This document shows, in pieces, positions 11,844 through 20,849 of a stretch of 28,723 bases of DNA. How positions within the stretch are numbered: the stretch's first letter is position 1; the number at the start of each line of letters is the position of its first letter. Origin of the DNA: a virus; the IMG/VR virus record IMGVR_UViG_3300010233_000171, positions 2,052-30,774 of that record. One strand, given 5' to 3'. The translations under genes and the position numbers were made by a program. The notes below the pieces were generated by a model that did not search any database, was not told the DNA's origin, and worked only from the letters and a program-made list of their open reading frames with translations.

Positions 11844-11985
11844 TTTTCAATTTCTCCATTTCGAGTTTTAGAGTTTGATTCTCGGACTGCGCCTTGAATA
11901 GCTCCCCTGCTGCCTGCGCTACCCTTCCTTGCAGATCGCAGATCGTTTTCAGGTACTGGCTGATGATGGCTTCGGATTCTGTCAT
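11695..11985 (-). CDS. Small coiled-coil protein overlapping the secreted protein gene (96 aa)
   Basis: ATG 11985 overlaps the tail fibre stop (ATGA). The N-terminal half is a convincing coiled coil: SEAIISQYLKTICDLQGRVA and SENQTLKLEMEKLKNEI. The C-terminal half (from about residue 49) is low-complexity and basic, and lies over the signal peptide and Cys-rich start of the secreted protein gene in a different frame for 149 bases. The N-terminal part is probably under selection while the tail is tolerated overprint. A tail-fibre-associated chaperone is one possibility from position only. Confidence 0.65.
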   Translation of the reverse strand: MTESEAIISQYLKTICDLQGRVAQAAGELFKAQSENQTLKLEMEKLKNEIPTGNDYPDVVPGTGSNGKPNMSKPKRNNNLRNGAASDMRTSELLAP

Positions 11986-13016
11986 ACCGAGTAGGATATC
12001 GTTGCGATCAATGTTGTATTGTTAGCGAAATTTGTATTATCTAATGCCGTTCCAACACCGGCATCAGTTACGTAGGTTAAATTTAGCACCTGACTGCCGG
12101 AAGTTACTGTACACGCTAGAGAACTGGTATGGGTCAAAGTAGTGCCATATATTGTTCCTGAAAATTGCTGAGCGCCAGCCGCAAATGGAAGTCCTGATAA
12201 CGTAGCAGCGCCGGTTTGCGCCCCCTTGCTTGTAAGAATTAACGAAGCCTGAAGGAATACCATCCTTCCTATTCTTGTATAGGTTCCCACCTGATTAGAA
12301 TATGTTATTCCTGTGCTGGAGCCACCGAATTGCAGGGCTGGCGTCCACGTTGTCTCCGTGTATGTTCCGAGTGTGGACCCTCCGAAATTGATGCTGGTTG
12401 CGTTTGCTACCCCGAGCGTCGGAGTAGTAAGAGTAGGAGATGCTATCGTTCCGGTGAATGTCACTACATCGGTTGCGGAAATCTTCATCGGGAACGTGCC
12501 AGCACCTACATTTACAACCGTGAAGAATCCACCTCCCAATGGGTGCGCGGTTGCCGTGCTGCTGACATTCCATTGAGATCCACCTGTAGCCGTAGCATTA
12601 AGCATCAGGCCGCTGCCAAGGGTCGCTGCATCAGTCACCAGAAGCAAACCGTTTGTTGTCGATCCACCCCATACACCAGTCCCTGTTATCGACATTTTTC
12701 CAGACAACGTAAGTCCAGTAGATGCAATATCGAGAACCTTGACACCTGCCACCGCAAAGCCATCGTGATTCGAGCCTATGCGATATAGCCCTGTCTGCGT
12801 ATCCGTACCAAGGTAAATCCCAGGCAGCGACACGGTTCCAGCAAAGAACGGTATTCCAGCAGTAGCTATCTGCGTGCCATCCTTCAGCATACAGGTGGAT
12901 AACCCTGTCGCTATGTCGGCAGTGAACGCATTGAATACGGAATCTGATATGACAGTGCCAGCGACTACTGGCTGGCCTGTGGTGTTGATTGAAAAGACGC
13001 CCGCGCTGAAACTCAT
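11982..13016 (-). CDS. Tail fibre / receptor-binding protein candidate (344 aa)
   Basis: The protein is beta-rich and dominated by Gly, Thr, Ser and Ala. The N-terminus (SDSVFNAFTADIATGLSTCM, then LKDGTQ) resembles the virion-attachment ends of podoviral fibres. The middle has repeated short strand motifs (ATLGSGLMLNATATGG, TIASPTLTTPTLGVANAT). The C-terminal third, YTETTWTPALQFGGSSTG then YTRIGRMVFLQASLILTSKG and LSGLPFAAG, is a pattern common to trimeric fibre and spike tips. ATGA overlaps on both sides place it in the late operon between the 623-residue internal protein and two small genes. It probably determines host range. Confidence 0.8.
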   Translation of the reverse strand: MSFSAGVFSINTTGQPVVAGTVISDSVFNAFTADIATGLSTCMLKDGTQIATAGIPFFAGTVSLPGIYLGTDTQTGLYRIGSNHDGFAVAGVKVLDIASTGLTLSGKMSITGTGVWGGSTTNGLLLVTDAATLGSGLMLNATATGGSQWNVSSTATAHPLGGGFFTVVNVGAGTFPMKISATDVVTFTGTIASPTLTTPTLGVANATSINFGGSTLGTYTETTWTPALQFGGSSTGITYSNQVGTYTRIGRMVFLQASLILTSKGAQTGAATLSGLPFAAGAQQFSGTIYGTTLTHTSSLACTVTSGSQVLNLTYVTDAGVGTALDNTNFANNTTLIATISYSV

Positions 13017-14884
13017 TGGTTTGCTCCCTGTTCTGCTGCATTCACAGTCCCGCCAAGCATCGGAACTCTAGCTTCCATCATGGCTTTCACCATCAAGGAT
13101 CGTGCTTGGGGTGACAATCCTTCCATTACACGCGCAAGTTCTTGCGGGTCTTGCATGGCGGAAGCAAGTTTATCCAGCGATTTGCCTTCCACCTTGCCTT
13201 CAAGTCTGTTGATTACTGCGCGCATCACGGAATAGTGAGGACTAAACATTCCAGCGGCAGGGACTTTAGGTGCTACCTGTCCGACTAATTCTCTTGCCCG
13301 TTCCATCCCTGCTTTGGAAAGGCGCTCATGTAAGTTTTTTCTTGCTAAGTCTGCTTCAACATCTTTTGCTACTGCAAAATTGGCAGGATTCAGAGCATCC
13401 TCAACATTCTGATAACGCGGCCCGCCTGCTTTTTGCACCGTGTTTGCTGAATCTCGCATAGCGTTCGCATACATTCCTGCGCGCTGATTCGATCCTTCAA
13501 GAATTGGTTGCAGACGACCCAGAAGTTCCTGCCCAATCTGCATTTGATTTACGTCACCACTCATGTTCCTGAATGTAGAGCGCGCTGTTCCGTATTCAGG
13601 AATATGCTTTTCTGCCCAATCCAAAAGATCGCTTCTGACATTCAGGATTGCATTTCTTTCAGCCTTTCCTATGGACTTCAATCCAGTCGGATCAATATAC
13701 GTGTCCATTGCCTTCTTCAGAAGGTCAACTCCACGCCCCGTTATGTCAGGAGGAATTGCAGGAGTGTTTGATACCACAGGATTTCCGGCTGCGTTCAATA
13801 CCCCGCTTGTTGTTTGCTGTGATTTCTGACCACCGAAGATGATGGGTTTGCCTTCTATTCGAGCGATATCCTCTGCTGTAGATAACGTGCCTTTTGGAAG
13901 TCGTTTGAGAATATCTGCAAGTTCGCTATCAACTTTCACAGTGGCCGTGTCTGCCGCAGCGTATAGCGGATCGGTTGCTGATTTCCTTGCTGCAATCGCC
14001 GCTTCGAGTTCTGGCTTGCCTTTGGCGAAATTGCTGATTGCATCAGCCCTAGCCTGATTCTGCGCTTGTGCGATACGCTCGAATTCAGTTCCGGCGCGTC
14101 CTTTGACCGCTTCCTGTAATCCAGAGAATTCAGCCCTACCAATAGGGGCAGCCGCTTCACCGGCAGTAACAGGACTACCTGGAACGATTTGCTGCGGATT
14201 TCTCAGAGCTTGGATAATTGCTGCTTTGTCAGGTCCAGCCGCCGCGTTCGCAGTGCGTCCTACTGCTCTATCTATCCCACCAGGAAGCCAAGGATCAACG
14301 ACGTTTCTTGCCATGCTACCGAGTTTTCCAACGCCTGAAATTGCTGATGGCAACGCAACACCTAATGCAGCACCGCCTGCGGTATTGGCAAGCCTGCTAT
14401 CGTTTTCGGCAGTCGGCTGAAGCGCACCCATCGCACCACCCAACGCGCCATATCCAGCAAGCGTATTGGCACCAGGAATCAGCATTGCAGGCGCACTTGC
14501 CGCGATTCCTCCTGTGATATTTCCAGCGAGGCCTGCGCCGGTATTCATCAGCGGCTTATCCTGCTGCCGAATCTGAGACATTTCTTCAGGACTCGGCCCC
14601 ATACCAATCATTTGGCCTGCACCACGGCCAATGTCTGTCATGGCCTTGCCTGCGCCAGCAGCAAACCGAGATACGCCTTGCGGCATTGTCATTCCGGTAT
14701 CCATGCCAAACGGACGGAATGGCAATCCACCTTCAGATGGGTCAATCGGCTGTTCTGGTTGCCGTGCTGGAGAAAACAGCAGTTTCGCCTGCGCTATTAT
14801 TTCTTCGTCACTAGCACCAGCAGGGCCGCGAATCTCTCGTATCGCTCCTGTCGGGTCTTTGACTTTGTAGAGTTGGTCAGCCAT
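13013..14884 (-). CDS. Large virion protein, probable DNA-ejection/internal protein (623 aa)
   Basis: GAGGT precedes ATG 14884. The first 40 residues, LYKVKDPTGAIREIRGPAGA then SDEEIIAQAKLLF, form a small domain common at the N-terminus of phage ejection proteins. Residues 115-160 are a Gly/Ala-rich hydrophobic stretch (GAGLAGNITGGIAASAPAML, GYGALGGAMGAL), suited to membrane insertion during DNA ejection. The rest is helical with many Ala, Gln and Lys residues. It follows two other low-complexity virion proteins and precedes the fibre, the usual place of podoviral internal proteins. No lytic domain is seen. The function is inferred from composition and position. Confidence 0.75.
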   Translation of the reverse strand: MADQLYKVKDPTGAIREIRGPAGASDEEIIAQAKLLFSPARQPEQPIDPSEGGLPFRPFGMDTGMTMPQGVSRFAAGAGKAMTDIGRGAGQMIGMGPSPEEMSQIRQQDKPLMNTGAGLAGNITGGIAASAPAMLIPGANTLAGYGALGGAMGALQPTAENDSRLANTAGGAALGVALPSAISGVGKLGSMARNVVDPWLPGGIDRAVGRTANAAAGPDKAAIIQALRNPQQIVPGSPVTAGEAAAPIGRAEFSGLQEAVKGRAGTEFERIAQAQNQARADAISNFAKGKPELEAAIAARKSATDPLYAAADTATVKVDSELADILKRLPKGTLSTAEDIARIEGKPIIFGGQKSQQTTSGVLNAAGNPVVSNTPAIPPDITGRGVDLLKKAMDTYIDPTGLKSIGKAERNAILNVRSDLLDWAEKHIPEYGTARSTFRNMSGDVNQMQIGQELLGRLQPILEGSNQRAGMYANAMRDSANTVQKAGGPRYQNVEDALNPANFAVAKDVEADLARKNLHERLSKAGMERARELVGQVAPKVPAAGMFSPHYSVMRAVINRLEGKVEGKSLDKLASAMQDPQELARVMEGLSPQARSLMVKAMMEARVPMLGGTVNAAEQGANQ

Positions 14885-14887
14885 TTG

Positions 14888-16231
14888 CTACCTCACGATT
14901 GACCAGCCGCCACCAGCACCCTGCGGTTGTTTTCCTCCACCTTCAAATGCACCTGGATTCAGGCGTTCATACTTAGACCATAAATCTTTGACTTTTTCCA
15001 ATGCCGCAACGCGACGATCCACAGGAAGCATGGAATTTCCAACCATACCAGCCATTTCTTTGTATAGCTGCGTATCCCTGTCAGATTGCGGGCCTTCCAT
15101 GCGAGGCATCTTGGCCGTTAATGCTCCGCCTATCGCTTTCAACTGCTGCGCCTCTATTGAGCCAGCAGGACTTGCGCCAATCATGCTTGCCGCGTAATCC
15201 ATTGCTGTTCCAACGCCGCTGCCGGTAGGTGGCTTTGCCTTGTTCGTGAGAAGATTTTCTGCTTCCTGAATCGTTGCTCCGATTCCCTGCATGTTGAATT
15301 GGCGTTTATTTTCGAGTTTCGCCGCATCGCCCAATTTCCCTGACACTCCGATTACTCCAGGAGCACCAAGCGTACCGCCTTTGTAAGTTCTTGCGTCAAC
15401 AACCAACTGCTGTTGCGGATTCGATGGGTCTTGGACGTTTGACGTTGTGACTGCCGGTGGAGAATATATGTGCGTTTGCGGTTCCCTTCCGACTGCCTGC
15501 TTTATATTTCCATTCTCATCTTTTTGCACCCATGCGCCGCCGAGTTGATATGGTTCGCTCCATGTTACTTTTTTATCTGACGCACTCTCAGTAAGATGAT
15601 TGATACGTGCAGTGATCTGTTCATAAGCAGGATCAGTCGGAAGCATATTCTTTGCCGCATTCTGCAATCGAATGATTTCAGGACTGTTATCCTGAACTGT
15701 TCTAGGAGCGCCATGAGCAACTTGAGTATTCCCAATCATCCTTGTCGCATCAGGAGCAAGAGTATAAGGCGCATTTTGTTTTAGATATTCTGCCCTTAAC
15801 AGTTGCCTGTTTTCTGGAAGTTTCAGTTGACTTATGGCGTCTGGATTTATCTGCCCTGCCATGATCGCAGCGCGTCCAGGTTGCGGTGGCCCCGCTACTC
15901 CTTCAGGCATTACCTCTGCTGGACGTTCAGGAACACCCTTCATTGCACCAATCATCGTAGCTGTATCCTGCTGCTGCGCCCCTGCGTAGTCGGAAGATAA
16001 TTGCTTTTGCGCTTCACCAGCCTTATATTCCTTATATCCGCCTACTGCTCCTTGCAATGCCTTGGCAAGCGCCTGCGTCCAACTCATCTTGCCGCCCATG
16101 CCTCCAAATTGGTATGTTTCTGGAGGCTGTGATGCTTGTTGAATCAGAAGATCGGCAAGTTTCCTCTGGCGTGCTATCTCAGCCGCCTGCATCCCATAAT
16201 CGGATGGGGCGGTTAAATTGACGTTAGGCAT
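14888..16231 (-). CDS. Virion protein, probable ejection/internal protein (447 aa)
   Basis: The N-terminus (MQAAEIARQRKLADLLIQQA, then SWTQALAKALQGAVGGYKEY) is helical and alanine/glutamine-rich. The middle has a beta-type segment (KVTWSEPYQLGGAWVQKDEN) and the C-terminus is again helical, ending in a glycine-rich GGGKQPQGAGGGWSIVR. This composition and its place between the Gln-rich 809-residue protein and the 623-residue protein fit the second of three internal or ejection proteins. It overlaps the preceding small gene by eight bases. No enzymatic motif is visible. Confidence 0.75.
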   Translation of the reverse strand: MPNVNLTAPSDYGMQAAEIARQRKLADLLIQQASQPPETYQFGGMGGKMSWTQALAKALQGAVGGYKEYKAGEAQKQLSSDYAGAQQQDTATMIGAMKGVPERPAEVMPEGVAGPPQPGRAAIMAGQINPDAISQLKLPENRQLLRAEYLKQNAPYTLAPDATRMIGNTQVAHGAPRTVQDNSPEIIRLQNAAKNMLPTDPAYEQITARINHLTESASDKKVTWSEPYQLGGAWVQKDENGNIKQAVGREPQTHIYSPPAVTTSNVQDPSNPQQQLVVDARTYKGGTLGAPGVIGVSGKLGDAAKLENKRQFNMQGIGATIQEAENLLTNKAKPPTGSGVGTAMDYAASMIGASPAGSIEAQQLKAIGGALTAKMPRMEGPQSDRDTQLYKEMAGMVGNSMLPVDRRVAALEKVKDLWSKYERLNPGAFEGGGKQPQGAGGGWSIVR

Positions 16232-16418
16232 TATTGCTTTCCTTTTCTTTCTGAGCTAGGCGCAACATTTCTTCCGCTCTTTCCTGATGTTTTGTCAGGT
16301 AGAAAATCAGTGCTTGTTCTATTCCTACGCATAACGCCTCAGACAGAATGTTTCCTCTGTTTTCCCTAAGAATGGTGTTTAAAATCTGTCCGCATGTTAG
16401 GGGAGATAAAGTATCCAT
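16224..16418 (-). CDS. Small helical hypothetical protein (64 aa)
   Basis: TTAATG overlap with the end of the 809-residue gene and an eight-base overlap with the next gene. The product is helical: a hydrophobic central segment (SEALCVGIEQALIFYLTKHQ) and a charged C-terminus (RAEEMLRLAQKEKESNN). It could be a small assembly factor or minor virion protein. No family is recognised. The tight packing between two virion genes supports that it is real. Confidence 0.7.
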   Translation of the reverse strand: MDTLSPLTCGQILNTILRENRGNILSEALCVGIEQALIFYLTKHQERAEEMLRLAQKEKESNNA

Positions 16419-18847
16419 TAAGCCGCTAATGCTGCGAGTCCAGCATAAGTACCGTATGCACCTAGACCAGCGCCAGCGAGACTTGCCAACCCACCAGTAA
16501 ACGAGTTCTGCGATGCCGTTTGAGCGTTCTGCTGGTTCATCGCCAACTGGCCTAGATTCGCAGGATTAAGATTCGCGTTCCCTCCATACTGCTGAAACTG
16601 CGGTACGTTCACCTGTGAGCCTGAACGATAGGCGTTTAGCTCATTCAGCGGCAATTCCCGAGCGGCCAAGTATTGCTGCATCTGCTGCTGTGCGGCCTGA
16701 TTGTTGAGGGCTGCGTTCTGCTGTCCCTGCCCGAATTGCTGCCCAAGCAATCCAGTCCAGTATTGCCCGAGGCCCATGTTCTGCTGATATTGCTGCTGCT
16801 GCGCTTGATTAGCGGCTTGCATATTTGCCATTGACTGCTGCGCTCCTTGTCCCTGCAAGCCAGCAAAAGTATTGGTAAGGCCGATATTCTGGTTGTATCC
16901 CTGCCCTTGCGCCGCCAGCCCCATGCCGAATTGCGCCTGCTGGTTCGTAAGCCCCTGCGTTACCGCATTGGCCTGCGCCTGCTGATAGGCGTCATTCTTG
17001 CCCTGATTGAATACCCGCATGGCGTTGTTGTAAGCCTCGCCCCCAGGGGCAAGCCCCTGATTGCGTAGCTGAGTTTCCTGCGCGGCCTGCGCCTGCTGCC
17101 ACTGCGGATCAAGCCGGGACTGTGCTGCCTGAAAAGCTGAATTTTCGGCGTGTTGCCGAGCCGCAGCATCCACGGTAGGAATCTGACCTATGGCCCCTAC
17201 GTTCGTGCCTTCAATACCGCCCAATGTCTTGGAGAATACGCCGCCCGCGTTCAGTGGGTTGAAGTCCCCTTGCGCCTGCCCAAAAGGAATACCGCTTGCA
17301 GGGCTGACGCCACCATAAGGATTAGGCTGCGCGGGCTGGCCTACGCCTTCTTGCGATCCAGGCCCTGAATTACCCGGTTGAGTATAGGCACCTGTCGGTT
17401 CTGTGCCGGTATAGACTCCAGGTGGAGCGTTAGGGTCGCTCATCTTTTGGCCGCCTCCAGCATCCATAGTCTGCTGAGGTGCAGCCATACCAACGCCGCC
17501 TCCAGGAATTGCTGCTTGCTGCTGTCCACCTCCAGGAAGCGCACCACCATAATACTGATTGAAATTGCCCCAACCTGACGTGTCGTTAGGATTACCGTTG
17601 CTAGGCACTCCGGTAGATGGAGCCTGACTCGTCATCATCTTAGGCTGCTGTACCGCGCCCTGATCCCCAAAATTTGGCCCTGTGTATAAGCCGCTTTGAG
17701 TTGGAGTTGCCGGTGCGGTAGGAGCGGCAGCAGGATTGTAGGGTGCGCCACTGTAAAACTGATTGAAGTCGCCCCACCCTGAGGGGCTTGGCCCTGGTGC
17801 TGCCGGTGATTGTGACATTTTGTCGGTAGGACTAGGCCCAGGATGCCACGGTGCAGGGTCTTGGATAATGCCATCCGGCCCGACTACTGGAGTTGGTGGC
17901 CTATAGCCGCCTTCGTCCATCGTGGCTCCAGGTGGCATTGCAGCAGGCCCGCCCACGCCATTTGTCGTCTGTCCAGGTGGCGCTAACGTGGTATTTCCAG
18001 CTTGTCTATTACCAGAATTAGGATCAAGTGGCGGGGCTGTGCCTGGGATTGGTGCGTATCCGGGCCTTCCACCTGTCTGACCTATGGGCTGAGTCCTGCT
18101 TGTTGGCGTAGTGCCTTGCCTGCCCGGTTGCTGCCCTGTGGGATAGCCTATTATTGGGGATTGAGGCGGAGGATATCCTGGGTCTGGCTGTCCTGTGCCT
18201 ACTGTAGTGCCACCAGTAGTTCCACCGCCGCCTGTGGTGCTACCTCCTGTTGGTTGTCCTGTGCCGCTACCTGTTTGTCCACCACCGCCGCCACCAGGAG
18301 GCGCATAACTTACCCCGCCGCCGCCCTGAGGTTGCACGTTTGGCGGATTGTATCCTGGCATCCCCATCCCGCCATACTGCCCTACGCTCTGCTGGTTGTA
18401 CCCCATCATAGGGCCGATGTTCCTTGCCGGTCCGTAGGGGGAGTAAATCCCGCCAGTCATGGAATTGGTTAGGTTGTTATAGACTCCGGCAGGATCGAGG
18501 TTGTCCCTCACGCCAGTCTGAATCTGCGCCATATTGTTCCAATTCGGCTGATTCTGCTGCATCTGGCCGACTTGCTGCATTTGATTGATGCCAAGCTGCC
18601 CAAGCTGGCTGCTCATTTGATTCTGATAATTGAGCAGTTGCTGCTGTTGAGGATTCAGCGTTTGATTGATCGTAGGTTGCCAATTCCCGCCACCCATATC
18701 ACGCCAACTAACCTGCTGCGAGCCATACGGATTGTTGATATTGGGATTGTTTATCATCCCCTGCGTGAGAGCGGTCTGCTGATTGGCCGCGCCTTGCGCT
18801 TGCGCCGTTGCCGTTGGGTCTGGTCCTGAACTGCCGCCAAAGCTCAT
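16418..18847 (-). CDS. Large Gln/Gly/Pro-rich virion protein (809 aa)
   Basis: Three regions are clear. Residues 1-160 are Gln/Asn-rich (NPQQQQLLNYQNQMSSQLGQ). Residues 160-520 are a disordered Pro/Gly/Thr insert with runs such as GGGGGGQTGSGTG; it contains two copies of SGWG(D/N)FNQ(F/Y)Y(S/G)GA at 356-368 and 424-436. Residues 520-809 are conserved in style: SAFQAAQSRLDPQWQQAQAA, then LRNQGLAPGGEAYNNAMRVF and NQGKNDAYQQA, the pattern of a family of phage DNA-transfer/tail proteins, followed by an Ala/Gly hydrophobic C-terminus (GGLASLAGAGLGAYGTYAGL). It probably is ejected with the DNA or sits in the tail. The long insert is the odd part compared with family members I know. Confidence 0.78.
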   Translation of the reverse strand: MSFGGSSGPDPTATAQAQGAANQQTALTQGMINNPNINNPYGSQQVSWRDMGGGNWQPTINQTLNPQQQQLLNYQNQMSSQLGQLGINQMQQVGQMQQNQPNWNNMAQIQTGVRDNLDPAGVYNNLTNSMTGGIYSPYGPARNIGPMMGYNQQSVGQYGGMGMPGYNPPNVQPQGGGGVSYAPPGGGGGGQTGSGTGQPTGGSTTGGGGTTGGTTVGTGQPDPGYPPPQSPIIGYPTGQQPGRQGTTPTSRTQPIGQTGGRPGYAPIPGTAPPLDPNSGNRQAGNTTLAPPGQTTNGVGGPAAMPPGATMDEGGYRPPTPVVGPDGIIQDPAPWHPGPSPTDKMSQSPAAPGPSPSGWGDFNQFYSGAPYNPAAAPTAPATPTQSGLYTGPNFGDQGAVQQPKMMTSQAPSTGVPSNGNPNDTSGWGNFNQYYGGALPGGGQQQAAIPGGGVGMAAPQQTMDAGGGQKMSDPNAPPGVYTGTEPTGAYTQPGNSGPGSQEGVGQPAQPNPYGGVSPASGIPFGQAQGDFNPLNAGGVFSKTLGGIEGTNVGAIGQIPTVDAAARQHAENSAFQAAQSRLDPQWQQAQAAQETQLRNQGLAPGGEAYNNAMRVFNQGKNDAYQQAQANAVTQGLTNQQAQFGMGLAAQGQGYNQNIGLTNTFAGLQGQGAQQSMANMQAANQAQQQQYQQNMGLGQYWTGLLGQQFGQGQQNAALNNQAAQQQMQQYLAARELPLNELNAYRSGSQVNVPQFQQYGGNANLNPANLGQLAMNQQNAQTASQNSFTGGLASLAGAGLGAYGTYAGLAALAA

Positions 18848-19293
18848 GTTAGCTCCTTCACTTCAAATATTTTCTGATACGTTATGGCGTATGAAGCGTA
18901 TCCATTAGCTTTTGAATACTTGCGCCATCCCGGACGACCAACGAATTCAATTCCAGCGCAGCCTACCGACTTGGCGAACTCGATGCCCAAATCCTCTACT
19001 CTGCATTCAAGCTCATCCATATGCTGAGGATCAATCACTACGTGTTGAGCGCAAAGCATTTTCATCTGAGGATAGTGCTTGATTTCTGTCGTGAAGAATC
19101 CATAAACATCGTTCGATTCTTTCTCGAAAACCACCCACAGATTGTATTGACCAAGCATTATCATCCGAACAATATCGTCTACTGCGCTGCGCCCATCAGT
19201 CAGTAAAGCGGCTTTCTCAAGATAGTCTCCAAGACCAGCCAAGGTGCGCGTCAGCATCCCATACGGAACCAGCGAAATATCTAGTTGGCTCAC
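18844..19293 (-). CDS. GNAT-like phage protein of the tail region (149 aa)
   Basis: The GTG at 19293 overlaps the TGA of the tail hub gene (GTGA); a longer upstream reading has no start signal. The core matches a GNAT-like family common in phage tail regions: LLTDGRSAVDDIVRMI, then LWVVFEKESNDVYGFFTTEI, a central strand CAQHVVIDPQ, ELECRVEDLGIEFAKSVGC and VGRPGWRKYSKANGYASY. The segment G-I-E-F-V-G-R-P-G-W-x-K-x-x-x-x-x-G-Y is diagnostic for this group. A canonical acetyl-CoA loop (Q/R-x-x-G-x-G/A) is not obvious, so it may be a structural or degenerate acetyltransferase. Confidence 0.8.
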   Translation of the reverse strand: MSQLDISLVPYGMLTRTLAGLGDYLEKAALLTDGRSAVDDIVRMIMLGQYNLWVVFEKESNDVYGFFTTEIKHYPQMKMLCAQHVVIDPQHMDELECRVEDLGIEFAKSVGCAGIEFVGRPGWRKYSKANGYASYAITYQKIFEVKELT

Positions 19294-20849
19294 AGCATAC
19301 CGCCCGGTATGTAGATGATATTGGACGCCATCCATTGCAGGCTCATGCCAAGGCAGTTTCCTGCCAAGTGCGGAGCACCCGCCTTGCCCATGCCGTAGGC
19401 TCCCTGCCACCGCGTTTGCAGAACAGTCCCACCTCCCCACAACGCCTGCCCCCAAAAGCCGGTAGCAGGATCAATGCTGTTCCAGATACCGCTTTGCGCG
19501 ATAGACGTAAATACAGAGGAAGTTGGTGAAGAAGTATCAAAGTCCAGATTTACTTTCCCGCCAAGCGACGGAGAACCATCGAGACTCAGCACGAATCCCA
19601 ACTGCGTGAATAACTTGTTGATCCCCGGAGAGCCGAAGTAGCTGAATGCCTGCAACCCATCAAATCCGATTATCCCGCCATCGTCAGACATATTCTGCCA
19701 AGCGCGGCCCACATAGCCATTAGCCCCGAAATACGGGTTATCCTGAAATAACTCCCAACATGAGGCATACCAGCCTGAAAACGAGCACCATGCCTGCGTG
19801 ATGGTATTCATCACGTACTGCACTGGCTGACTTCCTGCAATCGGAATGTTCACGATCAGCATGTTCTCTTTGGAGAATAACAACATGCTCCATCCGAAAT
19901 TACTGCCTGATGCGCTTATTGCCTGAGATATCGCCAACTGAATCGTGTTGGTGATGCTGACGCGAGGATCAAGGCGGCTGGATTGCAGCGCCGCAGACAT
20001 GGGCTGAATCCCATCCTGCGTAAGCAACATCAAATCGCCCTTGTATTTCACCGCGCAGCGCCTGCCAATAGGGGAACCTACCTGATAGATTCCGATGAGT
20101 GACCATGTGGAAGGACTTGCAGGATCAGCCCCGCTATAGACGATGATTTCACCGTTGGACGTTATGAATACCGTCATATCGTCCATGCCAAATCCAGCGT
20201 CCATCGTCCACGTTGCAATCGTCATCAGATACCCGCCTAATCTGGCGAATGACGATAGATCGAGCGTGGAAACTGCACCTCCGATCTGACCGGCTGGCAG
20301 GTAATAAGCCTTTAGGCTTCCTTTTGGACATAACCACACGCGGTTATGCGATAGCGTGATTCCGATTACGTCGCTGGTATTTACTCCCGTTACGTTATAC
20401 GGAGCGCCATCTCCATCGGCGTGCCACGATGTTCCGTCGAACACGATCATCTTGTCGGAACCGTTCACCGCTTGCAGGTAATTGCCGCCAGTCGTCGTGT
20501 TGTTGACGTATTGCCAGCGCGCATTTGTGAGGCTAGAGACTGCCGCAGCTCCTACCGCCCCTTGCGCTGTAATGTCGAAGATATCAGCACCCACGGCGCA
20601 GAATAGCTTGTCTGTTGTTCCACCAGAATACGCAAAGATTGTCTCAGCGGTTCCGGTGAATCCGGTTGCCCATTTGATGTAACCGTGCCTAAGTTCGCAG
20701 AACGTGTTGCGAGGGAAAAGGTTATTCAGAATGACAGCGTATTCCGGCCCCATATTGGCAATGGAATCCCGCGCATTCCATCCGGCTACAGGTGCCGGAA
20801 TGGACTTGGCGCGTGCCTGCGCCTGAACTCTAGGTCTGACTGCCAGCAT
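19290..20849 (-). CDS. Tail hub / packaged-DNA stabilisation protein, gp10-like (519 aa)
   Basis: The N-terminus SIPAPVAGWNARDSIANMGP, then AVILNNLFPRNTFCELRHGY and WATGFTGTAETIFAYSGGTT is typical of a large phage family resembling the P22 gp10 tail hub. The body is a repeated beta structure, consistent with a beta-propeller: KLFCAVGADIFDITAQGAVG, LTNARWQYVNN, AVNGSDKMIVFDGTSWHADG and VFITSNGEIIVYSGADP. It would close the portal and anchor fibres in a short-tailed virion. It overlaps the preceding small zinc gene by 20 bases. Length fits the family. Confidence 0.82.
   Translation of the reverse strand: MLAVRPRVQAQARAKSIPAPVAGWNARDSIANMGPEYAVILNNLFPRNTFCELRHGYIKWATGFTGTAETIFAYSGGTTDKLFCAVGADIFDITAQGAVGAAAVSSLTNARWQYVNNTTTGGNYLQAVNGSDKMIVFDGTSWHADGDGAPYNVTGVNTSDVIGITLSHNRVWLCPKGSLKAYYLPAGQIGGAVSTLDLSSFARLGGYLMTIATWTMDAGFGMDDMTVFITSNGEIIVYSGADPASPSTWSLIGIYQVGSPIGRRCAVKYKGDLMLLTQDGIQPMSAALQSSRLDPRVSITNTIQLAISQAISASGSNFGWSMLLFSKENMLIVNIPIAGSQPVQYVMNTITQAWCSFSGWYASCWELFQDNPYFGANGYVGRAWQNMSDDGGIIGFDGLQAFSYFGSPGINKLFTQLGFVLSLDGSPSLGGKVNLDFDTSSPTSSVFTSIAQSGIWNSIDPATGFWGQALWGGGTVLQTRWQGAYGMGKAGAPHLAGNCLGMSLQWMASNIIYIPGGML

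Noticed and set aside
12295-13041. Several long frames opposite or alongside the tail fibre gene
   Set aside because: The fibre frame has the expected composition and ATGA links to its neighbours; the others are Arg/His/Cys-rich shadow frames.
16645-18829. Repetitive CTG/CAG-type and CCGCC sequence, checked as CRISPR or tandem DNA repeats
   Set aside because: The pattern is codon repetition for Gln, Gly and Pro in the 809-residue gene; there are no regularly spaced identical repeats with unique spacers.
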